A DNA stretch of 64,000 nt from Acinetobacter chinensis (lineage in GTDB: Bacteria > Pseudomonadota > Gammaproteobacteria > Pseudomonadales > Moraxellaceae). The notes beneath the pieces are model-generated. The model worked only from the letters and a program-made list of their open reading frames with translations, was not told the DNA's origin and ran no database searches. The first letter of the stretch is position 1, and the number at the start of each line of letters is the position of its first letter. Shown one piece after another: positions 27,312-36,855 of this stretch. Location of the stretch: assembly GCF_002165375.2 (NCBI RefSeq), contig NZ_CP032134.1:1860001-1924000 (forward strand), given 5' to 3'. The translations under genes were made by a program, and so were the position numbers.

Positions 27312-28706
27312 GTGCCTTATAAAAAATCATCCTCTTTACTTTACTCAACACTTAAAAAAGCAGGATTTTTGTCAGGTCTGTTTGTCTTTGCATTACATGC
27401 TGCACCCAGTCATGCAGAAACACGCAGTGAACTTTCCAGAACAACTTTTGAAACAACACTGAAAAATGGGTTAAAAGTCATTATCCGTGAAGACCATCGC
27501 TCGCCAATGGTCATGACTCAGATCTGGTATCGTGTCGGCAGCAGCGATGAATCGGGCAATATTTTAGGCGTTTCACATGTCCTCGAACACATGATGTTCA
27601 AAGGCACAAAAAAAGTTCCAGATGATGAATTCACCAGGCTGAGCCGAATGTATGGTGGAAGTATCAATGCTTCAACGTTCACCAACTACACTAATTATTA
27701 TCAACTTTATCCTAAAAACTACTTTCCGATGGCACTGGAGCTTGAAGCGGACAGAATGACCGGACTTCAGCTCAAGCAACAGGATTTTGATCCTGAAATT
27801 CGGGTGGTCATGGAAGAACGCAGACAACGTACAGACGACAGTGCCAGAACACTCGCCTTTGAACGGTTTAAATGGATTGCCTATCCGACCAGTCATTACA
27901 GACAGCCTGTCATTGGTCATATGAAAACCCTGCAGAATATCCAGCTCCAGGACATAAAAGACTGGTATAAAACCTGGTACAGCCCAAACAATGCAATTTT
28001 AGTTATTGTCGGGGATGTCGATTCAGAACAAGCCGTAAAGCAGGTACAGTCTTATTTTGGCAATATTCCTGAACGAAAGATTCCCGCCCGTAATGATGTC
28101 CTTGAGTTTGATCGTGCCGGTTTTCGCCATATGGAGCTGCATTATCCCGTTCAGGTCGGAAACCTGTTCATGGCATGGAATGTTCCTTCATTACCCACTG
28201 CCAAGAACCCTCAGGACGCCTACACCCTGACTATTTTAAAAAGCATTCTGGACAGCGGTATTTCTTCAAGACTGCAACAACGACTGGTCAGAGAGCGAAA
28301 ATTACTGACTGCTGTCAGCGTATCTTATGACCCATATAACCGAGGCGACAGTCTTTTCAGTATTTCAGCACTGCCTGTCAATGGTGTCAGCCTGGAAGAT
28401 GCGGAAAAAGCCATCCTCAATGAAATAAATAATCTAAAGAAAGAACAGATACAGCCCCATGAGGTTGAACGCATTACCGCAAAATTTGTTTCAAACCTGG
28501 TCTATGGGCAGGATGATATTGTCGGTCAGGCAAGGATGATCGGCAATCTGGAGGTGAATGGTCTGAGCTACCGACTGATGGATGAACTCCCAAAACATTT
28601 TGAAAATGTCACACCCGAAGATATCCAGCGGGTTGCCTCATTTTATCTGACCAAAGACAACCTGAGTACCATGTATCTGCTGCCAGAACAGAACACAAGT
28701 AAATAA
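27312..28706 (+). CDS. M16 zinc peptidase, active subunit
   Basis: A 464-residue pitrilysin-family protease with a signal peptide (SGLFVFALHAAPSHAE). The inverted zinc motif HVLEH is at residues 89-93, and the third ligand Glu lies in VVMEERRQR. Start codon GTG. By family knowledge the active M16 protein works with a non-catalytic partner, encoded next. Located in the periplasm. The Glu/His set is complete, so it should be active. Confidence 0.88.
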   Translation: MPYKKSSSLLYSTLKKAGFLSGLFVFALHAAPSHAETRSELSRTTFETTLKNGLKVIIREDHRSPMVMTQIWYRVGSSDESGNILGVSHVLEHMMFKGTKKVPDDEFTRLSRMYGGSINASTFTNYTNYYQLYPKNYFPMALELEADRMTGLQLKQQDFDPEIRVVMEERRQRTDDSARTLAFERFKWIAYPTSHYRQPVIGHMKTLQNIQLQDIKDWYKTWYSPNNAILVIVGDVDSEQAVKQVQSYFGNIPERKIPARNDVLEFDRAGFRHMELHYPVQVGNLFMAWNVPSLPTAKNPQDAYTLTILKSILDSGISSRLQQRLVRERKLLTAVSVSYDPYNRGDSLFSISALPVNGVSLEDAEKAILNEINNLKKEQIQPHEVERITAKFVSNLVYGQDDIVGQARMIGNLEVNGLSYRLMDELPKHFENVTPEDIQRVASFYLTKDNLSTMYLLPEQNTSK

Positions 28707-28718
28707 AAGGAACTGCTC

Positions 28719-30296
28719 ATGAGATTTTTCATTACCACATTGACCGCAGTTCTGCTTTCAACATCCTATTCATATGCAAATGTCATCCAGGAACAGTCAA
28801 GTGAAGACTCTGTTTCGGATATGCATTCGATCCCCCTGCTGAACAGCCTGAAAAATGTCAGTAAAAATAATACTTATCGTGCCCCTTATATCCACGATTT
28901 AAAAAACCGTTATGACGTACGGACACTTTTTGCAGAATCTCAGGATTTACCCATCATTGATATCCAGCTGACATTCAACGCAGGTGCAGCACGTGATACT
29001 GAAATGCAAGGCGGTCAGTCAGGCGTCGCCAATATGGCAGCCAATCTGCTTGATGAAGGTACAAAACGGTACAATGCTGAAGAAATTGTGACTGTCTTTG
29101 AACAGACAGGTGCCAATTTCAGTGCAAAAGCTTACCGTGATATGTTTATCGTAAAACTCAGAGTCCTGGCTGATCCTCAGAAAATGGAAACAGCACTGGC
29201 AATGATGATCGAGCTGCTGAATAACGCCACTTTCAAAAAATCCAGTATTGAACTGGTACTCAGCAACACTCAGGTCGGTCAGAAACAACTGAAAGAAAAT
29301 CCTTCCAGACTTATGGGCATACAGTTTCAGCGGGCGATCTATGGCAAACATCCGTATGCAGAACCTGTTACAGGCACTAACGGAAGTATTAAAAATATCA
29401 CACCTGAACTTTTACAAAAATTTCGTGACAGATATCTGGTCAGTCAGAATATGAATATTGCCATTACCGGTAAACTGACACCCAGACAGGCTTTAAAATT
29501 ATCTGAAAAAATTACACGCAATCTTAAACAGGGAGAAAAAGCAGCACCTTTACCCTCCACACAGCTGCAGACAGGATTCAATATCCAGCATATCCGTTAT
29601 ACATCAAACCAGGCACATGTCATGATGGGGCATCTGGGCACTGTTTATTCTGATCCTGATCGGCTTGCTTTAAGCATTGCCAACCAGATGTTCGGTGGCT
29701 CTGGTTTTAACTCAGTTCTGATGAAAGAATTACGTATCAAGCGTGGTTATACCTATGGCGCTTACAGTTCATTCGGTTTTTCTCAGGCACCTGGGACATT
29801 CAGCCTCAGTTATTCAACACGTCAGGATCAACTGATCAACAGCATTCAGGTTGCACATAAAGCTTTGCTTGATTTTGTTAACCATCCTATAGACAAAAAA
29901 CAGCTTCGGGAAACAAAGGCAGGCATGTTAAGGGCATTTCCAAATACCTACCGAAGCAATGCATCCATCAATGCTCAACTTGGTTCGATTGGTTTTTATC
30001 AGTTACCTGCCAGCTATCTGAGTCAATACCAGCAGTTACTGGAAAAAATCTCTGCGGATGACGTGCAAAAAGCCGTCCGAAAATATATTCACCCTCAGGA
30101 TATGACACTTGTAGTTGTCAGCGAAGAACTGGATAAAGAAAACCTGAAACTGATGCTGCAACGCAACTCTGACCCATCCTACAAACCAGATACCGTCAGT
30201 CCTGCAAAGAAAACAGACGTTACTGATTCTCAAGTGCCATTGCAGGAAGCTGTTTTGCCTGATGAAGTTCAGTCTGATGCGCCTGCATCAGTTTGA
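28719..30296 (+). CDS. M16 peptidase-family protein, non-catalytic partner
   Basis: A 525-residue M16-fold protein with a signal peptide (MRFFITTLTAVLLSTSYSYA). The zinc motif site reads GVANMAANLLDEGT, so the HxxEH ligands are missing and the protein cannot be a peptidase by itself. It lies 12 bases after the active gene, as in the two-gene operons of pseudomonads. The C-terminal R/Y pair (KRGYTYGAYSSFG) that shapes the substrate chamber is kept. The extra C-terminal tail overlaps the convergent gene. Confidence 0.88.
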   Translation: MRFFITTLTAVLLSTSYSYANVIQEQSSEDSVSDMHSIPLLNSLKNVSKNNTYRAPYIHDLKNRYDVRTLFAESQDLPIIDIQLTFNAGAARDTEMQGGQSGVANMAANLLDEGTKRYNAEEIVTVFEQTGANFSAKAYRDMFIVKLRVLADPQKMETALAMMIELLNNATFKKSSIELVLSNTQVGQKQLKENPSRLMGIQFQRAIYGKHPYAEPVTGTNGSIKNITPELLQKFRDRYLVSQNMNIAITGKLTPRQALKLSEKITRNLKQGEKAAPLPSTQLQTGFNIQHIRYTSNQAHVMMGHLGTVYSDPDRLALSIANQMFGGSGFNSVLMKELRIKRGYTYGAYSSFGFSQAPGTFSLSYSTRQDQLINSIQVAHKALLDFVNHPIDKKQLRETKAGMLRAFPNTYRSNASINAQLGSIGFYQLPASYLSQYQQLLEKISADDVQKAVRKYIHPQDMTLVVVSEELDKENLKLMLQRNSDPSYKPDTVSPAKKTDVTDSQVPLQEAVLPDEVQSDAPASV

Positions 30297-30543
30297 GGTA
30301 TTCATCATAAGAAATATGTTCCTGCTCCATTAACACCGTTGCCATCTCCTGAGTCTGAGTATGGACCTGCTGCATGGAAAGTTTTTTGATATTTTCAAAC
30401 TGAACACTGCCAATGGGACGTAACAGTGCGAAGACTGAGAGCAGCATAATGACTGCTACAATCAGAAGAATAACGCCATTATAAATCTGTTCGAGTGAAA
30501 ACTTTGATTTGATATTAATGATTTTTTGAATAGCAATATGCAT
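30220..30543 (-). CDS. Small membrane protein (107 aa)
   Basis: A 107-residue protein with one transmembrane helix at about residues 22-43 (NGVILLIVAVIMLLSVFALL), then a cytoplasmic or periplasmic helical tail rich in Gln/His. GAGGT precedes the ATG. Its 3' end overlaps the M16 partner gene by 77 bases on the opposite strand. No family recognised, though the layout is common in Acinetobacter. Confidence 0.6.
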   Translation of the reverse strand: MHIAIQKIINIKSKFSLEQIYNGVILLIVAVIMLLSVFALLRPIGSVQFENIKKLSMQQVHTQTQEMATVLMEQEHISYDEYLKLMQAHQTELHQAKQLPAMALENQ

Positions 30544-30598
30544 GTTCTACCTCAGTTCAAAGGTAGTGTATGGCGCATATTTGAGAATCACAAGCATA

Positions 30599-30643
30599 TT
30601 TGCTCAAATTCACAACAGTAAAGCTGTGAATCTGAGCAATATA
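30599..30643. terminator. Long imperfect stem-loop between two minus-strand genes
   Basis: TTGCTCA-ATTCACA pairs with TGTGAAT-TGAGCAA, separated by a mismatch and a 10-base loop. No T run follows on either strand, so it is more likely a transcript stabiliser or a Rho-linked end than a strong terminator. Confidence 0.45.
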
Positions 30644-30657
30644 AACAGCCGGATCGT

Positions 30658-31011
30658 TTAAACCAGTTTCAACACTGCTGAATAAAGCACCACCGCGATA
30701 ATCAACAGAACAATTACAACCGCAAAAGCACTGACACCACCTTCAGCATCTGCGGGATGCAGATCTTCATCATCAGCAATTCGGCGTAATTCCCCATCAT
30801 AGGTCTGATAAAATGCTTCTCTCTGTTCTGGAGCTAAGCTGCTGGTAAAGTCATACACCCTTTTGCGCTGTGCCAGGCAATAGTTTCCAAGATGTATTTC
30901 ATTGTGAAAAACTGCTTCATCAAGCTGCTGTCTGTGAAACTGAGCCAGGGCAACGACCTGTGAAGCATCCGGAGGAACATCAAACGCAAATCCATCTATC
31001 ATTGTTGTCAT
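30658..31011 (-). CDS. Tail-anchored-type membrane protein (117 aa)
   Basis: A 117-residue protein with a soluble N-terminus (PPDASQVVALAQFHRQQLDE, YDGELRRIADDEDLHPADAE) and one C-terminal membrane helix at about 94-115. GGAG lies 6 bases before the ATG. Function unknown. Confidence 0.6.
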   Translation of the reverse strand: MTTMIDGFAFDVPPDASQVVALAQFHRQQLDEAVFHNEIHLGNYCLAQRKRVYDFTSSLAPEQREAFYQTYDGELRRIADDEDLHPADAEGGVSAFAVVIVLLIIAVVLYSAVLKLV

Positions 31012-31223
31012 TTTCTTCTCCTTCTATTACAGTTTCCTGTATAATCATTTTAATAAAAATTATTTTTGTTCATTGTTTAATCGTGTAACCTTGAAATTCA
31101 ACGATGTACCCCCATAACTTATTTGACAATTCATTTAAATTGTAATATTAGTTTAACAATAGCCAGTTAAACTGGTATCAGGCTTAAAAGCCATCAGATC
31201 ATAATTACAATAAGGAGTTATAT

Positions 31224-31457
31224 ATGATTCAGAACATCTCTCACCATGACCTCGAACACACTTATGCAAACGCGGTCAATACAATCCAGTCTCAGATGAA
31301 CTTTGTGGATGCAGTAAAACAACTTGAAGAAGTTGCTCGTGCAGGTCACGGTAAAGCAGCACTTTTCCTTGCTGAACTTTATTATCAGGGTTTCCGTGTT
31401 GAACGTGACTCGCTTAAAGCTCAGTACTGGCAGAAGTTAGCCACAATGCAGGCATAA
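31224..31457 (+). CDS. Sel1-like repeat protein (77 aa)
   Basis: A 77-residue helical protein. GHGKAALFLAELYYQGFRVE then RDSLKAQYWQKLA matches one Sel1-like (TPR-related) repeat, a protein-protein contact module. AAGGAG lies 7 bases before the ATG, and a terminator follows. Too short for the usual multi-repeat proteins. Partner unknown. Confidence 0.7.
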   Translation: MIQNISHHDLEHTYANAVNTIQSQMNFVDAVKQLEEVARAGHGKAALFLAELYYQGFRVERDSLKAQYWQKLATMQA

Positions 31458-31460
31458 TAA

Positions 31461-31485
31461 AACGTCACTCAGGTGGCGTTTTTTA
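31461..31485 (+). terminator. Terminator of the Sel1-like gene
   Basis: AACGTCAC pairs with GTGGCGTT (one wobble) around TCAG, then TTTT, right after the stop codon. Confidence 0.7.
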
Positions 31486-31596
31486 ATGCCTGTGATTTAA
31501 CCAGGACATAATTTTTTACGATTTATATCAATCCTTACACTGAATTTTCATAGATTTTTCTTAAAATAATAATGGTATTCACAACTAAAGACGGTC

Positions 31597-31974
31597 ATGA
31601 ATCAAATCAGTCAATTGCAACCAGTGCAAAGAGACTTCATTCTGAAAATCAATATTTTAAAAACCATGATGTATTGTGGTGTTTTATGGGGACTCTATCA
31701 TCAGGGATGGGCAATCATGTCTGACCATGAAGATAATATTTTTCCATTCTGGCTGAATGGCGTGCAGGCAAGCAGATATGCCAAACGTCACTGGCCGCAC
31801 TATACACCAAGGAAAATTACGCCTGAGGATTTCCAGAAATCCTTACTGCCAACGCTGACACGACTTAAAGTGATTCCTGCACTGTGTAACTCTTCAAGTC
31901 AGACACTGAAACTTACAACGCAACAGATGCGTCATTTCTTTTTTACTGAAAACAATGCCATGCAGACTGCATGA
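31597..31974 (+). CDS. DUF2750-type protein (125 aa)
   Basis: A 125-residue protein with the order typical of DUF2750: an FPFWLNGVQASRYAKRHWPH segment, then YTPRKITPEDFQKSLLPTLT. A cytoplasmic family of unknown role. No signal peptide or membrane helix. Match made by eye. Confidence 0.6.
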   Translation: MNQISQLQPVQRDFILKINILKTMMYCGVLWGLYHQGWAIMSDHEDNIFPFWLNGVQASRYAKRHWPHYTPRKITPEDFQKSLLPTLTRLKVIPALCNSSSQTLKLTTQQMRHFFFTENNAMQTA

Positions 31975-32108
31975 AAATTTTAAGCACAAATAATATGGAG
32001 AAGCTGGAATCTTGTAAATAGTTTATTCTGACTGATGAAGTATTTTCATTTTCCAGTTTTCACGCTAATTTAATATCAAACAATAAACAACAATTCAGGA
32101 TCAGCCCC

Positions 32109-32540
32109 ATGACAAATGTAGCCAATGTTCTTAAAGATAAAACCAGCATTTCTGTATATACAATCAGCCCTGAAGCGACAGTACTTGAAGCAATTACCCT
32201 CATGGCTGAAAAAGGCATCGGTGCTCTGGTTGTCACTGAAGGTGAAGAAGTTGCAGGCATTCTCTCTGAACGTGACTACACACGAAAAATTGCCCTGATG
32301 CAGCGTAAATCATTCGACACCACTGTCAGTGAAATTATGACAGCCAAAGTTCTGACTGTTTCCAATGCAACCACAGTTGAAGAATGCTTAAACCTGATGA
32401 CGGACAAACATCTTCGACACTTACCCGTGGTTGAAAATGGAAAACTGATCGGTCTGGTTTCCATTGGTGACCTTGTTAAAGCAACCATGGAAGATCAGAA
32501 AAAACTGATTGAGCAGCTTCAGCAATACATTTCAGGCTAA
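32109..32540 (+). CDS. CBS-domain protein (143 aa)
   Basis: A 143-residue protein made of two CBS domains in tandem (about residues 13-66 and 76-130), e.g. AEKGIGALVVTEGEEVAGIL and DKHLRHLPVVENGKLIGLVS. A Bateman pair of this kind binds adenosyl ligands and often senses energy state. No catalytic domain is attached. The partner is unknown. A symmetric terminator follows. Confidence 0.85.
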   Translation: MTNVANVLKDKTSISVYTISPEATVLEAITLMAEKGIGALVVTEGEEVAGILSERDYTRKIALMQRKSFDTTVSEIMTAKVLTVSNATTVEECLNLMTDKHLRHLPVVENGKLIGLVSIGDLVKATMEDQKKLIEQLQQYISG

Positions 32541-32556
32541 ACCAGATGACAGCAAT

Positions 32557-32587
32557 AAAAAAATCCCTCATCAGAGGGATTTTTTTA
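32557..32587. terminator. Bidirectional terminator between CBS gene and trpB
   Basis: AAAAAAATCCCTC pairs with GAGGGATTTTTTT around ATCA. It serves both convergent genes. Confidence 0.8.
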
Positions 32588-32603
32588 TGACAGGATAATC
32601 TGC

Positions 32604-33812
32604 TCAGTGTAAACCAAGCTTATCAGCTACATAGTCAGAGTCTTTATCGCCACGACCAGACAGATTCACCACAATCTTAATATCTTTAGACATTTTTGGT
32701 GCTTCACGTAAAGCCCATGCAACTGCATGACTACTTTCCAGTGCAGGTACAATACCTTCAACCCGCGAAAGTGTCATAAATGCATCCAGACATTCCTGGT
32801 CGGTTGCAGTCGAATATTCCACACGACCAATATCTTTTAAGAAACTGTGCTGTGGTCCGACACCAGGATAGTCCAGACCAGATGCAATGGAATGTACAGG
32901 TAATGGTTCCCCTGCTTCATCTTCCAGAACATAACATGCCATACCATGAATCTGTCCCGGTTTACCCAGGGTCAAAGTCGCGGAATGCATATCTGTATCC
33001 AGCCCATGTCCTGCTGGTTCCACACCGACCAGTTTTACAGCCGGATCATTTAAAAATGCAGTAAAAGCACCTACAGCATTTGAACCACCACCCACACATG
33101 CTACAACATAGTCGGGCTGCGCACCGAAACGCTCCTGTGTCTGGACTTTAATTTCATTTCCAATAATCGACTGAAAGTCACGAACCATTTTAGGGAAAGG
33201 ATGTGGACCAACCACTGAACCGATTGCATAAATGAAATTTACAGGGTCTTTCAGATATTCTTCAAATGCACTGTCCACAGCATCTTTTAAAGTTGCTGTG
33301 CCCTGGGTCACTGAAACCAGTTTTGCACCCAAAATCTTCATTTTTACAACGTTTGGATGTTCTTTTTCAATATCCACCTGCCCCATATGAATTTCACATG
33401 GAATACCCACCAGAGCACAGGCAGTTGCCAGCGCAACACCATGCTGTCCTGCACCCGTTTCCGCAATCACTTTTGTTTTACCCATGTACTTGGCAAGTAA
33501 TGCTTCACCCAGACAATGGTTAATTTTATGCGCACCTGTATGGTTCAGATCTTCACGCTTCAGATAAATCTGCGCCCCACCCAGTTGCTCAGAAAGTCGT
33601 TTTGCATGAAACAAAGGGCTGGGACGACCGACATAGTTTGCAAAAAGATCATTCAGCTCATCCTTAAATTCAGATGTATTACGAATGGCTTCATAGGCAA
33701 CATTAATTTCATCCATCGCTTCTTTCAGATGAGGTGGAATGAACTGACCACCATATTCACCAAAAAATCCGTCTTCATTCGGTAATGCGATGCCATTAAT
33801 CTGATGATTCAT
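32604..33812 (-). CDS. trpB: Tryptophan synthase beta chain (no trpA or trpF neighbour)
   Basis: A 402-residue PLP enzyme that makes tryptophan from indole and serine. The PLP lysine is in HTGAHKIN (Lys about 96), the indole-channel residues in ETGAGQHGVA, and the phosphate loop is CVGGGSNAVG. AGGGA lies 7 bases before the ATG. Neighbours are a CBS protein and a vWA protein, so it stands alone. Its MKILGAKLVSVTQGTATLKD segment looks somewhat unlike the usual proteobacterial TrpB1, so it may be a second copy. That is inference. Confidence 0.9.
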   Translation of the reverse strand: MNHQINGIALPNEDGFFGEYGGQFIPPHLKEAMDEINVAYEAIRNTSEFKDELNDLFANYVGRPSPLFHAKRLSEQLGGAQIYLKREDLNHTGAHKINHCLGEALLAKYMGKTKVIAETGAGQHGVALATACALVGIPCEIHMGQVDIEKEHPNVVKMKILGAKLVSVTQGTATLKDAVDSAFEEYLKDPVNFIYAIGSVVGPHPFPKMVRDFQSIIGNEIKVQTQERFGAQPDYVVACVGGGSNAVGAFTAFLNDPAVKLVGVEPAGHGLDTDMHSATLTLGKPGQIHGMACYVLEDEAGEPLPVHSIASGLDYPGVGPQHSFLKDIGRVEYSTATDQECLDAFMTLSRVEGIVPALESSHAVAWALREAPKMSKDIKIVVNLSGRGDKDSDYVADKLGLH

Positions 33813-33857
33813 TTAAGTTCCCTGTTTTATCCCTGGTACAAATTCAATTTAGCCGAT

Positions 33858-35045
33858 TTAACGGGCCAGATAACGGGTCATATCTTCAATACCTTTCAGG
33901 GTCATTGGATACATATGATCGTCAAAAATATGCTTAATTAAACCAATAGTCTGCGTGTAATGCCAGTAGTTTTGTTCTTCAGGATTCAACCATGCTGTTT
34001 TATCAAAGTGTTTACGTAAACGACTCAGCCACACATTTCCGGCTTCATCGTTCATATATTCAACAGAACCACCAGGAGAGTTCAGCTCATAAGGTGCCAT
34101 ACTGGCATCCCCCACAACAATCACTCTGTAATCCCGCCCATAGGTATTGAACAGATCCCATGTGTTCATCCGTGTATTTGAACGTCTGAAGTTGTCTTTC
34201 CACACATGGTCATACAGGCAGTTATGAAAATAAAAATATTCCAGTGTCTTAAATTCGGTTTTTGCAGCACTGAACATTTTTTCACACTGAGCAATATGTG
34301 AGTCCATAGAACCACCCACATCGAACAGCATCAGGACTTTAATACGGTTGCGTCGTTCAGGAACAAGCTGTACATCCAGAATACCCTGTCTTGCTGTTTC
34401 TTTAATTGTAGAGTCAATATCCAGCTCTTCAGCTGCACCCTGACGGGCAAACTTACGCAGCCTGCGCAGTGCAAGCTGCATCTGGCGTGTTCCCAGTATC
34501 TGCTCATCATCCAGATTCTGATATTTACGCTGTTCCCAGACTTTGACCGCAGATTTTTTACGCCCAGGTCCACCAATACGAACCCCTTCAGGATGATCAC
34601 CGAATGCACCAAAAGGAGAAGTCCCTCCGGTACCGATCATCTTATTACCACCCTGATGTTTTTTATGCTGTTCCCTTAACCGCTCTTCCAGCATTTTCAT
34701 CAGTTCTTCAAGTGAACCCGCCTTAAGCTGTTCTTCGCGCTGTTCAGGTGTCAGATGCTTTTCCAGCAGCTCAAGATCAAACCATTCTTTAGGCAACTTA
34801 TGTACCTGATCAAGCAAAGCATCAAGATCAAAGGTTGAAATACCTTCAAAATAATCTTTCATGCCTCGGTCAAACTTATCAAAGAACCGTTCATCTTTAA
34901 CCATGACCGTTCTGGCAAGCTGATAAAACTCCTCCTGATCTGCAAATACCAGACCCGCAGCAACAGCTTTGTTGAGATCAATCAGTTCCTGAGTGGTCAC
35001 AGGAACACCATATTTTCTGAGGGTATAAAAAAGTCGCACAAACAT
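33858..35045 (-). CDS. vWA-domain CoxE-like protein
   Basis: A 395-residue protein. The N-terminal part contains the CoxE-type helical region (MFVRLFYTLRKYGVPVTTQE), and a vWA domain follows from about residue 230 with a MIDAS motif DVGGSMDS (DxGxS in place of the usual DxSxS). It probably works with the MoxR ATPase encoded 900 bases upstream (minus strand), as MoxR/vWA pairs act in metal-centre or complex assembly. No substrate is known. Confidence 0.8.
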   Translation of the reverse strand: MFVRLFYTLRKYGVPVTTQELIDLNKAVAAGLVFADQEEFYQLARTVMVKDERFFDKFDRGMKDYFEGISTFDLDALLDQVHKLPKEWFDLELLEKHLTPEQREEQLKAGSLEELMKMLEERLREQHKKHQGGNKMIGTGGTSPFGAFGDHPEGVRIGGPGRKKSAVKVWEQRKYQNLDDEQILGTRQMQLALRRLRKFARQGAAEELDIDSTIKETARQGILDVQLVPERRNRIKVLMLFDVGGSMDSHIAQCEKMFSAAKTEFKTLEYFYFHNCLYDHVWKDNFRRSNTRMNTWDLFNTYGRDYRVIVVGDASMAPYELNSPGGSVEYMNDEAGNVWLSRLRKHFDKTAWLNPEEQNYWHYTQTIGLIKHIFDDHMYPMTLKGIEDMTRYLAR

Positions 35046-35330
35046 GCCGAGACAAATCCTTTTACTTTATTCGTTTAATTACACTGTTTGCTTTGGATTG
35101 GGCTTGGGGAAATTTCAAAATTCAAGAACATCAGCAAATCATTTAGCTTTTTCATTATGTGAGATCACAAAACACAAGTAAAGTCAGAAAACTTTACTCT
35201 GCGTTCAGCAGCATCCATTGCTATGTTTTACAGAGAATACAGAATCAGCTCCATAACTCTGTGCTCATTATAAACATTATATTTTTCAGCATACTGTCAC
35301 TTCAGGACAGAAAATATTTCATAAAACATA

Positions 35331-35576
35331 CTAATGCAGAATCTCCAGCACAAATAAGGAATGCACGTATTCCTGCCCTGGTCTTGCTGAATCAAAAAAG
35401 TCAGAAACAGATGGATCTATCACTTTGGCACCATAGTCACTGACCCAGTATCCTTTTTTAGCCAGTGAAATGTAACCCTGTCCACAGGAAACCCATTCTT
35501 CATCATATACATACTGCACATAACCTACGGAAATTTCCTTTGTTTTACGGTCTGTCCGTTTTACCCTGACCCGCAT
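35331..35576 (-). CDS. Hypothetical protein between MoxR and vWA genes (81 aa)
   Basis: An 81-residue soluble protein. The ATG after GGGGA is chosen over an upstream TTG. It is rich in beta-strand patterns (MRVRVKRTDRKTKEISVGYV, WVSCGQGYISLAKKGYWV). It lies between the vWA gene and MoxR. No family recognised, and an operon link is uncertain. Confidence 0.5.
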   Translation of the reverse strand: MRVRVKRTDRKTKEISVGYVQYVYDEEWVSCGQGYISLAKKGYWVSDYGAKVIDPSVSDFFDSARPGQEYVHSLFVLEILH

Positions 35577-35591
35577 CTCCCCATTCCCCAA

Positions 35592-35982
35592 TAAAAAATA
35601 AGTCAGATCATAGCAGCCAGATAGTTGAAAAATAAACTAATTATTCTGACAGAAAGTCAGTTTATGCCCATCTTTTTACAACGGTCAGCAATCAATTAAA
35701 AATAACGGACAAAAAAAATCCTGAAACTTTGGGGAAAGTAACAGGATTATTAACTGAAAAATCTGTTTTCAATGAGACTTATTTCTATCTCTTAAACACA
35801 TTATGTGACACAGTTATCATTATTGCAAGCTTTTATTTAAAATAATTTAAATATCTTTGTATCCAATCCTTAAACTCCTGTATTCACACATTTTTTGATA
35901 ACAAAAAAATCCTGCACAATGCAGGATTTTTTATTTCCATACTCAGGAACTGAAAAATCAGTAACCCATCGTCTGAAAGGGA
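35592..35982. other. Intergenic region between the MoxR gene and an 81-aa ORF
   Basis: About 390 bases with no ORF. It contains a strong terminator at 35903-35932 for the MoxR gene and probably a promoter for the downstream small gene. Otherwise I see nothing. Confidence 0.5.
35903..35932 (-). terminator. Terminator of the moxR-like gene
   Basis: AAATCCTGC pairs with GCAGGATTT around ACAAT, followed on the minus strand by T residues. Confidence 0.75.
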
Positions 35983-36834
35983 TTATCTTCTGGACATGAA
36001 AGCAAGACGCTCAAGTAACTGTACATCCTGTTCATTCTTAATTAAAGCACCATACAAAGGCGGAATTGCTTTGGATTTATCATGATTACGCAGTACATCT
36101 TCAGGCATGTCATCTGCCATCAGTAAGCTCAGCCAGTCAATCAGTTCAGATGTTGAAGGTGGTTTTTTCAGACCTGGTACCTGACGTAATTTAAAGAAGA
36201 TCTGTAAAGCTTCGCTGACCAGTGTCGTAGAAATATCATCAAAATGTACACTGATAATTTCCCGCATCGTTGCTTCATCAGGAAATTCAATGTAGTGAAA
36301 GAAACAGCGACGCAAAAATGCATCTGGCAATTCTTTTTCATTGTTTGAGGTAATGATGACAATCGGACGCTGAGTCGCTGTAATGGTCTCACCCGTTTCA
36401 TAAACATAGAAAGACATTTTGTCCAGTTCATGCAACAGATCGTTAGGGAACTCAATATCTGCTTTATCAATTTCATCAATCAGCAGAACACAGCGCTCTT
36501 CACTCGTAAATGCTTCCCACAGTTTACCTGGCTTAATATAGTTCCGGATATCATATACACGATCATCACCAAGCTGACTGTCACGCAACCGCGACACGGC
36601 GTCATATTCATAAAGCCCTTGCTGCGCTTTGGTGGTTGATTTGATATGCCAGGTGATCAGTTTTAATCCCAGGCTCTCTGCGACCTGTTCAGCCAGCAAG
36701 GTTTTTCCTGTACCCGGTTCACCTTTAACCAGCAGTGGTTTTTGCAGTGCACGTGCTGCTTTCACAGCAAGCTTAAGGCTATCCGTAGCGATGTACTGAT
36801 CTGTACCAGTGAATTGTTGTTTATCAACAGACAT
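35983..36834 (-). CDS. MoxR-family AAA+ ATPase
   Basis: A 283-residue AAA+ protein. Walker A is GEPGTGKT at about 38-45, Walker B LLIDEIDKAD at about 118-127, the sensor 1 region VIITSNNEKELPDAFLRRC and sensor 2 near 205-215. MoxR ATPases work as chaperones with vWA proteins such as the one encoded at 33858-35045. The pair is on one strand but separated by about 900 bases. Confidence 0.9.
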   Translation of the reverse strand: MSVDKQQFTGTDQYIATDSLKLAVKAARALQKPLLVKGEPGTGKTLLAEQVAESLGLKLITWHIKSTTKAQQGLYEYDAVSRLRDSQLGDDRVYDIRNYIKPGKLWEAFTSEERCVLLIDEIDKADIEFPNDLLHELDKMSFYVYETGETITATQRPIVIITSNNEKELPDAFLRRCFFHYIEFPDEATMREIISVHFDDISTTLVSEALQIFFKLRQVPGLKKPPSTSELIDWLSLLMADDMPEDVLRNHDKSKAIPPLYGALIKNEQDVQLLERLAFMSRR

Positions 36835-36855
36835 GTTTTAACCTTATTTTTTTAC

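Noticed and set aside
35159..35443. A 94-residue plus-strand ORF
   Set aside because: It overlaps the 81-residue minus gene, has poor composition and no ribosome site.
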